Origin: Aalborgiella sp040079635
GTDB lineage: Bacteria > Pseudomonadota > Gammaproteobacteria > Burkholderiales > Burkholderiaceae_C
Direction of reading: 5' to 3'
Length of the DNA: 20,418 nt
Assembly (NCBI GenBank): GCA_040079635.1
Contig: JBEBJY010000050.1
Span: 1-20,418 of the forward strand
The notes under the pieces were generated by a model, which ran no database searches, was not told the DNA's origin, and saw nothing but the letters and a program-made list of their open reading frames with translations. Position 1 is the first letter of the stretch. Every line of letters begins with the position of its first letter. Of this stretch, positions 14,451 to 20,418 are shown in pieces. Made by a program: the position numbers and the translations under genes.

Positions 14451-15623
14451 ATGAATATGACGATGATGAACGCGCGCACTCCTATTCTTAAAACTAAATT
14501 GCCTGCTGTTGGCACAACCATTTTCACTGTCATGTCTGCCCTGGCTGCAGAACACAAAGCCGTCAATTTGGGGCAAGGGTTTCCAGATTTTGACTGTGAC
14601 CCCAAACTCGTTCAAGCCGTGAATCAGGCGATGACGGCGGGCTTTAATCAATATCCGCCCATGGTGGGTGTGCCAGCTCTGCGTGACGCTATTTCGGCAA
14701 AAGTGATGGCCTTGCACGGCAAGTACTACGACGCAAATACCGAAATTACCATCACTGCCGGTGCAACACAAGCCATCATCACAGCGATATTGGCAGTTGT
14801 ACATCCTGGCGACGAAGTCATCGTTTTAGAGCCTTGCTACGACAGCTATGTGCCTAATATTGAACTGGCTGGTGGCGTCGTGGTTCGTGTCCCGTTAAAA
14901 CCGGGCACTTTCCGACCTGACTTCGACAAAATCAGTGCTGCGATCACATCAAAAACGCGCGCCATCATCATCAATTCACCACACAACCCCAGCGCCACCA
15001 TTTGGAGTCGGGAAGACATGCTGAAGCTGCAAGAGGTATTGGCTCCAACGGATGTTTTCCTGATCAGCGATGAAGTCTACGAGCATATGGTCTTTGACGG
15101 TCAAGAACATCAAAGTGCGGCTCGCTTCCCCGAACTTGCCGCTCGCGCCTTCATCGTCTCAAGTTTTGGTAAAACGTACCATGTGACCGGATGGAAAGTG
15201 GGCTTCGTCGCTGCACCAGCCGCGTTAACCGCTGAGTTCCGCAAAGTGCATCAATTCAACGTGTTCACTGTCAACACACCCGTGCAATATGGCTTGGCCA
15301 GCTACATGGCCGATGCTCAACCCTATTTGACTCTGCCCGCGTTCTACCAACGAAAGCGCGATTTATTCAAAGCAGGCTTGGCTAAGACTAAATTCAAAAT
15401 ACTGCCCACCACTGGCAGTTATTTCCAGTGTGTGGATATCACCGACATCAGTGATTTGTCTGAAGCCGAGTTCTGCAAATGGTTGACCACAGAAATCGGC
15501 GTTGCTGCGATTCCTCTATCGGCTTTTTACGGCAACAGCTTTGACCAGCGCATTGTTCGCTTTTGCTTTGCTAAAAAAGACGAAACTTTGAATTTGGCTT
15601 TAGAAAAGTTAGCGAAACTTTAA
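14451..15623 (+). CDS. ybdL: methionine aminotransferase-like PLP enzyme (YbdL type)
   Basis: A fold-type I aminotransferase of about 390 residues. KLPAVGTTIFTVMSALAAEH and VNLGQGFPDFDCD are very like E. coli YbdL. Cofactor residues seen are Asn in INSPHNPSATIW, Asp and Tyr in ISDEVYEH, and the Schiff-base lysine in SSFGKTYHVTGWKVGF (Lys241 counted from the ATG at 14451). It would transaminate methionine or related aromatic amino acids such as kynurenine; the related KAT/cysteine-conjugate lyase activity is an alternative. ATG codons at 14451, 14457, 14463 and 14466 are all possible; the last gives the same N-terminal length as YbdL, and none has a good ribosome site. It follows cysB by 16 bases and probably shares its transcript. 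Confidence 0.85.
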   Translation: MNMTMMNARTPILKTKLPAVGTTIFTVMSALAAEHKAVNLGQGFPDFDCDPKLVQAVNQAMTAGFNQYPPMVGVPALRDAISAKVMALHGKYYDANTEITITAGATQAIITAILAVVHPGDEVIVLEPCYDSYVPNIELAGGVVVRVPLKPGTFRPDFDKISAAITSKTRAIIINSPHNPSATIWSREDMLKLQEVLAPTDVFLISDEVYEHMVFDGQEHQSAARFPELAARAFIVSSFGKTYHVTGWKVGFVAAPAALTAEFRKVHQFNVFTVNTPVQYGLASYMADAQPYLTLPAFYQRKRDLFKAGLAKTKFKILPTTGSYFQCVDITDISDLSEAEFCKWLTTEIGVAAIPLSAFYGNSFDQRIVRFCFAKKDETLNLALEKLAKL

Positions 15624-15631
15624 CGCTCTTT

Positions 15632-15678
15632 TTTTGCTATAAAATTTATAGCTAATAAGGCAATAAATACGCCGGCTA
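15632..15678 (-). repeat. 47-bp dispersed repeat, copy D
   Basis: On the minus strand it begins TAGCCGGCGTATTTATTGCC and ends with GCTATAAATTTTATAGC, which can form a near-perfect hairpin. It lies between the convergent aminotransferase and amidohydrolase genes and may help end both transcripts; T-rich sequence (15627-15635) lies next to it. Confidence 0.85.
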
Positions 15679-15698
15679 CAGATATTTTACAACACAAT

Positions 15699-16886
15699 CT
15701 AAGAAGCAAAGAATGCCTTCACGAGCGCTTTCCAGTAAGAGGCGCCCGTGGCGATGTTGTCATCGTTAAAGTCGTAGCCAGGGTTGTGCACCATGCAAGC
15801 GCCTGCAGAGTCACCATCACCATTGCCAATAAACAAATAGCTGCCAGGTATCTTTTCAAGCATGAAGGCAAAGTCTTCACTGGCTGTCAAAGCAGGACCA
15901 TTCAAAGTAACGCGATCAGACCCTACCAATTTGAGAGCAACCTGCCGCGCAAAGTCGGTTTCAGGGGCTGAATTCACCAGTACGCAATAGCCTTTTCTCC
16001 AGTCAATTTCCGCCCTCACACCAAAGCTTTCGGCCTGTGCTGATACTAAAGTTTTTATACGTTGTTCCAAAAGAAGGCGAACCTCTGGGTCAAGCGTGCG
16101 CATGCTGAGTTCCATCGTTGCCAGTGCTGGAATGACGTTGTTTGCCTGCCCTGCGTGCAAGGCTCCGACAGTGACCACTGCAGTGTGCAAGGGGTCAACG
16201 TTGCGGGAGACGATGGTTTGCAAAGCCATAACTATGGAGGCTGCAGTAACCAAGGGGTCTGCAGCACGGTGCGGCATAGCACCGTGGCCACCAGTGCCGT
16301 GGATACGAATTGTGGCGTAGTCACTGGATGCCATGGCTGCACCATCGCGAAACACAAAATGGCCAACGGGTACACCCGGCATGTTGTGCATAGCAAAGAC
16401 GGCATTACAGGGGTGTTGCTCAAACAAACCATCTTCCATCATGCGCACCGCACCGCCGCCGCCCTCTTCTGCGGGCTGGAAAATCAAATTCAACGTGCCA
16501 TCGAATGAGGGTTCTTGTGCGTCATCTTGTGCGATGGCTTTAGCTGCAGCCAGCAACATAGCTGTATGCCCATCGTGACCACAAGCATGCATCAGGCCAG
16601 GCTTGCTACTTGCCCAGGCATAGCCAGTCGCTTCTTGAATCGGTAAAGCGTCCATATCGGCACGGATGCCTAGGCTGCGCTGGCTGGTTCCACGTTTCAA
16701 AGTCCCAACCACGCCAGTGCCACCCAAGCCACGATGCACCGAATAACCCCAGCTTTCTAACTTGGCAGCCACCAAATCAGAAGTTCGGAATTCTTCAAAC
16801 GCTAGCTCTGGATGGCTGTGAATGTCGCGGCGCAGCTGGATGAATTCACCCACGCGCTCGACAAGTGCATCACCCAAATACGACAT
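15699..16886 (-). CDS. M20 family amidohydrolase (hippurate/IAA-conjugate hydrolase-like)
   Basis: A 395-residue cytosolic metallo-amidohydrolase starting MSYLGDALVERVGEFIQLRRDIHSHPEL. Metal ligands of the M20D group are present: Cys102, His104 in HACGHDGHT, Glu140-141 in QPAEEGGGG, His167 in FAMHNMP and His367 in MVHNPGYDFND. GHGAMPHRAADP is the dimer-domain histidine region. Such enzymes hydrolyse N-acyl amino acids, for example hippurate or indole-3-acetyl-amino acids. The ATG lies one base after the stop of the Bug gene (TAACATG), so the two are coupled. Pairing with a receptor gene suggests that the bound compound is its substrate or a relative. Exact substrate unknown. Confidence 0.88.
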   Translation of the reverse strand: MSYLGDALVERVGEFIQLRRDIHSHPELAFEEFRTSDLVAAKLESWGYSVHRGLGGTGVVGTLKRGTSQRSLGIRADMDALPIQEATGYAWASSKPGLMHACGHDGHTAMLLAAAKAIAQDDAQEPSFDGTLNLIFQPAEEGGGGAVRMMEDGLFEQHPCNAVFAMHNMPGVPVGHFVFRDGAAMASSDYATIRIHGTGGHGAMPHRAADPLVTAASIVMALQTIVSRNVDPLHTAVVTVGALHAGQANNVIPALATMELSMRTLDPEVRLLLEQRIKTLVSAQAESFGVRAEIDWRKGYCVLVNSAPETDFARQVALKLVGSDRVTLNGPALTASEDFAFMLEKIPGSYLFIGNGDGDSAGACMVHNPGYDFNDDNIATGASYWKALVKAFFAS

Positions 16887-16887
16887 G

Positions 16888-17877
16888 TTATTGAGCCTGT
16901 AAGCTAATAGCCTTGGCAATAGCTCGGTATTGCGCGGTTTCGTCAACAAATGCTTTGTTGGCAACTTCCAATGTTTGCAAAGGTGAAGCCAATTGCCCCA
17001 ATGCACCCATGCGAGTTAAATACTCCGCATCACCCAGCACCGATTGCAGCGCTTTGTGCATGGATTGCACCACCGGCTCTGGTGTGTCGCGTTTAACGAA
17101 GTAGCCAGTTCCAATTTCAGAGCTGAAGTTCTTCAAAGCACCTTTGCTGTCGCTGGTTCGGCCCAGTTGTGGCTGCAATGGGTGTGCACCAGGCGAAGTT
17201 GATGCGATGAATTTGATTTTCTTGTCTTTGGCCAATGCCACTTGTGGTGCGCCATATGGCGTGATGAAAATATCGACCTGATTTCCCAACAAATCTTTCA
17301 CCGCATCAGCAAACCCTTTGTAAGGCACATGCAACATGGGTGCGCCTACCATCTTGCTCATTTGCTCACCCAATAAGTGATACAAAGAACCCACGCCGAC
17401 GCTGGCATAGGTCATAGGCTTTCCTTCTTTGGCAACTTTGATGGCGTAGGCAGCCAACTCATCCGCGTTGTCGACCGGAATGTCTCCCCGCGCAATGATG
17501 GCCATAGGCGCTAGGGCGATGCGGTGAACTTGGCGGAAATCTTCTGATTTGTACTTCACAGAAGACAAAGCCAAGGGTGCCAAAATCAACTCATTGGGTG
17601 AACCTTGAAACAGCATATAGCCATCAGACGGTGCATTAAGCACTTTTTGTGCGGCGATACCGCCACTTGCACCACCCAAGTTTTCAACGATAACGGGCTG
17701 CCCCAATGCTTTTCCCAAAGGCGCATTGACGGTGCGCGCGATCACGTCAGACAAACCGCCTGCGGGGTACGGCACCATTAATGTGACAGGCTTAGTCGGA
17801 AAGGTCTGAGCAATAGCAGTACTAGCGAGGACCAAGCCGCTCAAAAAAGCAGCCATACGGTTCAATTTCTTCATCAT
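16888..17877 (-). CDS. Bug/TctC-family periplasmic solute-binding protein
   Basis: A 329-residue protein with a Sec signal peptide (MAAFLSGLVLASTAIA, cleavage expected before QTFPTKP, near residue 23). The mature start PVTLMVPYPAGGLSDVIAR is the Bug fingerprint, and MLHVPYKGFADAVKDLLGNQVDIF is typical. The ATG at 17877 was chosen because GGAGAG lies just upstream and the signal peptide starts there; a longer frame lacks these. It is the first gene of a unit with the M20 amidohydrolase and is divergent from a LysR gene, which likely controls both. No TctAB membrane partners are near. Ligand unknown; an N-acyl or aromatic amino-acid conjugate is a guess from the neighbour. Confidence 0.88.
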   Translation of the reverse strand: MMKKLNRMAAFLSGLVLASTAIAQTFPTKPVTLMVPYPAGGLSDVIARTVNAPLGKALGQPVIVENLGGASGGIAAQKVLNAPSDGYMLFQGSPNELILAPLALSSVKYKSEDFRQVHRIALAPMAIIARGDIPVDNADELAAYAIKVAKEGKPMTYASVGVGSLYHLLGEQMSKMVGAPMLHVPYKGFADAVKDLLGNQVDIFITPYGAPQVALAKDKKIKFIASTSPGAHPLQPQLGRTSDSKGALKNFSSEIGTGYFVKRDTPEPVVQSMHKALQSVLGDAEYLTRMGALGQLASPLQTLEVANKAFVDETAQYRAIAKAISLQAQ

Positions 17878-17904
17878 GTCTCTCTCCAAAAAGTTGTGGT
17901 GAGT

Positions 17905-17919
17905 GCATTCTATGAATGC
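17905..17919. promoter_or_regulatory. palindromic candidate LysR operator
   Basis: GCATTCTATGAATGC is a perfect inverted repeat (6-base arms, 3-base centre) between the divergent Bug and LysR genes. A TAGAAT on the minus strand within it could be the Bug -10 box. A perfect TATAAT on the plus strand at 17926-17931 may serve the LysR gene. Confidence 0.45.
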
Positions 17920-17986
17920 CCTGTTTATAATGTCCAATGCATAATTTTCAGCTTTAGCATAACTTTTATGAATAGGTAAAACTGCT

Positions 17987-18889
17987 ATGACCTTGGTTCA
18001 GCTTAGACATTTGATGGAATTGGCTACCAACAGCTCGTTCAGCCAATCTGCCGTCAAACTCCACCTGACGCAACCAGCATTGAGCCGCAGTATCAAAGCG
18101 CTTGAAGACGAATTGGGTCAGCCCTTGTTTGATCGCATTGGGCGCAAAAACGAACTCACTGCTTTTGGCGCTCATATCGTCCAGCGTGCACGCGTGTTGG
18201 TGGACGAAGCCAATGAGTTGCGCCTAACAAGCGCTCAGCTGCAAAAAGGTGACATTGGCCAATTTCGCATCGGCATGGGCTCTGGGCCAGGCGCCATGCT
18301 GATGACACCCATGTTGATGCTCATGGCGACCACATACCCCAAAGCTCACATTGACATTTCACGCGGCAGCACGACCCTGCTGGTGCAAGCCTTGCGCGAG
18401 CGCCTTTTGGATGCTTTGATTTTAGATATTCGCTCTTTAGAGCCATCTGCTGATTTGAAAATTGAAGCGATACACGAGATGGCAGGCGTTTTTATGTGTC
18501 GCCCAGGCCACCCTCTGGCCAAGAAACGCAACGTGCCTTTTGCTATGCTGCGAGACTATCCCATTGCATCAACGCCTTTAAGCGCGGAAGTAGCTAGGAT
18601 TTTGATGGAAAGATATGGTCCACAAGCGCATCCCGACAATCTGGTGAACCTGCGTTCTGAAGAAATTTCCAGCTTACTGGATGTGGCGCGCAAAAGTGAT
18701 GCCGTGGTGTTGACTATCCGAGCCTCAGCGCCAGATTTAGTCGAGCTACCCGTCACCCCACCCTTGAATGTCAAAGCGCGTTTTGGATTGGTCACGATTG
18801 CATCACGCACTGAGCCACCTTTGTTGGACAAAGTACGTGCTCTGATGCACGACACTTTGAGAGATACACCGTCAAAGCCTAAACCTTAG
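17987..18889 (+). CDS. LysR-family transcriptional regulator
   Basis: A 300-residue LysR-type regulator. MTLVQLRHLMELATNSSFSQSAVKLHLTQPALSRSIKALEDELG is the DNA-binding winged helix-turn-helix; the effector domain starts at GQFRIGMGSGPGAMLMTP. It is divergent from the Bug-amidohydrolase unit by about 109 bases and probably controls it. It is convergent with the oxygenase ferredoxin gene, so a role there is less direct. No strong ribosome site precedes the ATG (GGTAAAACTGCT), but the family N terminus begins here. Effector unknown. Confidence 0.87.
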   Translation: MTLVQLRHLMELATNSSFSQSAVKLHLTQPALSRSIKALEDELGQPLFDRIGRKNELTAFGAHIVQRARVLVDEANELRLTSAQLQKGDIGQFRIGMGSGPGAMLMTPMLMLMATTYPKAHIDISRGSTTLLVQALRERLLDALILDIRSLEPSADLKIEAIHEMAGVFMCRPGHPLAKKRNVPFAMLRDYPIASTPLSAEVARILMERYGPQAHPDNLVNLRSEEISSLLDVARKSDAVVLTIRASAPDLVELPVTPPLNVKARFGLVTIASRTEPPLLDKVRALMHDTLRDTPSKPKP

Positions 18890-18913
18890 TGGCACACGGT
18901 TGGAATCTGATTG

Positions 18914-18939
18914 GTATGTTTGATGAAGTATGTTTGATG
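18914..18939 (+). repeat. tandem repeat GTATGTTTGATG x2
   Basis: Two exact 12-base copies with a 14-base period lie in the 61-base gap between convergent LysR and ferredoxin genes. No terminator hairpin was seen here. Confidence 0.7.
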
Positions 18940-18950
18940 CAGTTCGCTAT

Positions 18951-19265
18951 TTAAACAGTCAAATCCAAAAAGACCCTATCATTTTCAATCTTCACTGGCC
19001 ATGACTTCACCGCTTCAGTAGCTGGCCCACAAGTCACAGAGCCATCGCGTACATCGAACATAGCTTGATGAAATGGGCACTCCACCATATTTCCGTCCAC
19101 AAAGCCCTCACACAGTCTGGCGTGTCCGTGGGTGCAAATATTGTCAATCGCGTAAACGCCCTCTTCCACCTTAAAGAGGGCGATATCGCGACCGTCAGGG
19201 GTCACGGCAATCCCTGCGCCTTCAAACAATTCGGCCTCAGCGGCCACGTCGGTCCAATTAGTCAT
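18951..19265 (-). CDS. Rieske-type ferredoxin of ring-hydroxylating oxygenase
   Basis: A 104-residue soluble [2Fe-2S] protein. The cluster ligands are Cys44-x-His46 (CTHGH) and Cys63-x-x-His66 (CPFH), 16 residues apart, as in NdoA/NagAb ferredoxins. It passes electrons from a reductase to the oxygenase. It follows the beta-subunit gene by 25 bases, giving the order alpha, beta, ferredoxin, which is also the nagG-nagH-nagAb order. No reductase gene is in the window; it may lie elsewhere or upstream of alpha. The ribosome site is weak, suggesting coupling to the genes before it. A nitrite reductase small subunit is ruled out by length and context. Confidence 0.88.
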   Translation of the reverse strand: MTNWTDVAAEAELFEGAGIAVTPDGRDIALFKVEEGVYAIDNICTHGHARLCEGFVDGNMVECPFHQAMFDVRDGSVTCGPATEAVKSWPVKIENDRVFLDLTV

Positions 19266-19290
19266 AGTTTTTTATTCGTCTTAGTCTTAG

Positions 19291-19767
19291 TTAAATCGGG
19301 TAAATCATTGAGTTAGGAATCATTTCGCTGTCAAAAATACACAGCCGCTGCGCGAACTTCAAACCCTGCTCTGTGGGTACAACGATGTCTAAATAACGTC
19401 CAACGTTATAGACTGTGCTTTCTTTGTCGTACTTCGTGCGAAATACAGCGTAGTTCGCCTCAACATGCAGGCGCTCGTCTTCCACTTTGCGCACAATGGG
19501 AGCACCCACGACATGGCGTTGGTAGTAAGGATCGTGGTAAATGGTTTCCGAAATGCCATAAACACGGTCTTTCAACATCGCCTTGCTTGTAAAAGCCAGT
19601 GTTGCTAAGGGGAAGCCGCGTTCATGGTTCTCACGCGACTGAACTTTATAGACGCACTGATCGGTAAAAAATTCAGGCCACAAATCCCACTGACCACTGT
19701 CAACGGCGCTGGCGTAATCCGAATAAAGTTGCTGGATACTGAGCCAAGTTTGCATGTCAATCATCAT
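19291..19767 (-). CDS. nagH: ring-hydroxylating oxygenase beta subunit (salicylate 5-hydroxylase-like)
   Basis: A 158-residue protein of the SnoaL/NTF2-like beta-subunit family. IQQLYSDYASAVDSGQWDLWPEFFTDQCVYKVQSREN is the typical start, and the length is normal. It has a structural role in the alpha3-beta3 oxygenase. The ATG at 19767 overlaps the alpha stop codon (TGATG) and GGAGG lies 4 bases upstream; a second ATG follows directly at 19764. The frame continues upstream to an ATG at 19791, but that would read through the alpha gene's end. The name follows from resemblance of the alpha subunit to NagG and is an inference. Confidence 0.8.
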   Translation of the reverse strand: MMIDMQTWLSIQQLYSDYASAVDSGQWDLWPEFFTDQCVYKVQSRENHERGFPLATLAFTSKAMLKDRVYGISETIYHDPYYQRHVVGAPIVRKVEDERLHVEANYAVFRTKYDKESTVYNVGRYLDIVVPTEQGLKFAQRLCIFDSEMIPNSMIYPI

Positions 19768-20418
19768 CACGCCTCCATCACTTTGCGCCAATACTCGTAC
19801 ATGCCCCGAATCAGCGTTTCGGTGACCATGTGGTCGGTTTCACCAACATCGCGTCCACCAAGCTCTGCTAGTGTGCGGTGGTTTTGCTTGGCTTCAAACG
19901 ACTCTTGCGAGAACTCAATCACTTCACCATCGTCTGCGGATACAAAACCAGCTGGACCAAACAAATTGGCTTGCCGCAGACGGCGTTCGCTCATTTCAGG
20001 TGTGTCGTCCTCGAAGCCAAAATGCGTCCATACAAAATCAAACGCGCCGTGGCCATCAGGCTGGATATGACGCGTGGACACGCTATTGACCTGCTGTTGA
20101 ATGATCACACTGGGGAACAGCGTCATCATCACCGCTGTTGGGCCGCTCCACCACGGCTCGGGCACGATGTCTAGAAAACTAGGGTCGTTCAGCTTCATGC
20201 TTTCTTTGAAGCTGCTAACTTGTGTCACTTGCGCAGCTTGGTTGGCTTGCCCACCCGTACCACGCGTAGATATCATGGCCGCATGGCGGTGTTTGTCATC
20301 CATACGCAGTTCTGATTTGTTGTCCGCCCGCCAAAGCCCAAAGGTGACAAACCAAGTGTGCAATAAACCCGGGTGGTACGGATCTTTGATGTTCTCCTGC
20401 ATCAACTTCCAATTTCCT
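19767..20418 (-). CDS. nagG: ring-hydroxylating oxygenase alpha subunit, C-terminal part (salicylate 5-hydroxylase-like)
   Basis: The frame is open to the window edge, so the N-terminal Rieske domain is missing and about 216 residues of the catalytic domain are seen. NWKLMQENIKDPYHPGLLH contains the bridging Asp and the two iron-binding His (H-x4-H). FGPAGFVSADDGEVIEFSQ holds the third, carboxylate ligand as in naphthalene dioxygenase. Segments such as TWFVTFGLWRADNKSELRMD and PEPWWSGPTAVMMTLFPSV recall salicylate 5-hydroxylase NagG, which converts salicylate to gentisate. The match is from memory, so related substituted benzoates are possible. The stop overlaps the beta start. Confidence 0.8.
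   Translation of the reverse strand, partial: GNWKLMQENIKDPYHPGLLHTWFVTFGLWRADNKSELRMDDKHRHAAMISTRGTGGQANQAAQVTQVSSFKESMKLNDPSFLDIVPEPWWSGPTAVMMTLFPSVIIQQQVNSVSTRHIQPDGHGAFDFVWTHFGFEDDTPEMSERRLRQANLFGPAGFVSADDGEVIEFSQESFEAKQNHRTLAELGGRDVGETDHMVTETLIRGMYEYWRKVMEA

Overview
The window looks like a chromosomal segment of a Gram-negative betaproteobacterium, most likely Burkholderiales and probably Comamonadaceae (Polaromonas/Rhodoferax/Limnohabitans-like). This is inferred from the two Bug/TctC-type solute receptors each divergent from a LysR gene, the pepA-holC unit divergent from lptFG, a cbiX-cysB unit, and a dispersed repeat whose core resembles intergenic repeats of that family. No species call is possible from the sequence alone. 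No tRNA, rRNA, insertion sequence, phage gene or CRISPR array was seen.

Layout. (1) 1-748: 3' part of an alpha/beta hydrolase. (2) 826-6195, all minus strand: a nitrate-uptake block in the order nasT (ANTAR antiterminator), nrtA-nrtB-nrtD (ABC nitrate transporter), nasA (NarK/NasA-type MFS transporter). The nasT-nrtA gap holds a consensus sigma-54 promoter, then two hairpins whose six-base loops are AACGGC and AAAGGC (A at position 1, G at position 4, the ANTAR target pattern), then a long intrinsic terminator whose 5' arm overlaps the second hairpin. nasT and nasA each have their own sigma-54-type promoter. The sequence therefore suggests double control: nitrogen limitation through sigma-54, and nitrate through NasT antitermination. 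(3) 6417-8421: a LysR regulator divergent from a Bug receptor. (4) 8481-10505: pepA-holC on the minus strand, divergent from lptF-lptG on the plus strand. (5) 11814-15623, plus strand: lptG is followed closely by a short CbiX-type chelatase, cysB and a YbdL-like methionine aminotransferase, a sulfur and siroheme flavoured group. (6) 15699-18889: an M20 amidohydrolase and a second Bug receptor, divergent from a LysR regulator. (7) 18951-20418, minus strand: ferredoxin, beta subunit and the C-terminal part of the alpha subunit of a ring-hydroxylating oxygenase resembling salicylate 5-hydroxylase. The alpha gene runs off the window.

Two repeat families stand out. A 47-bp element (TAGCCGGCGTATTTATTGCC followed by an A/T-rich hairpin) occurs in four clear copies and one diverged copy. 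One clear copy forms the end of the pepA reading frame and the diverged one lies inside it. A 64-bp REP-type inverted pair lies on each side of nrtABD. The most interesting points are the near-complete NasT antitermination circuit without an adjacent nasS gene, the repeat-derived protein sequence in PepA, and a possible aromatic-conjugate route (receptor, amidohydrolase, salicylate-type hydroxylase) at the right end.
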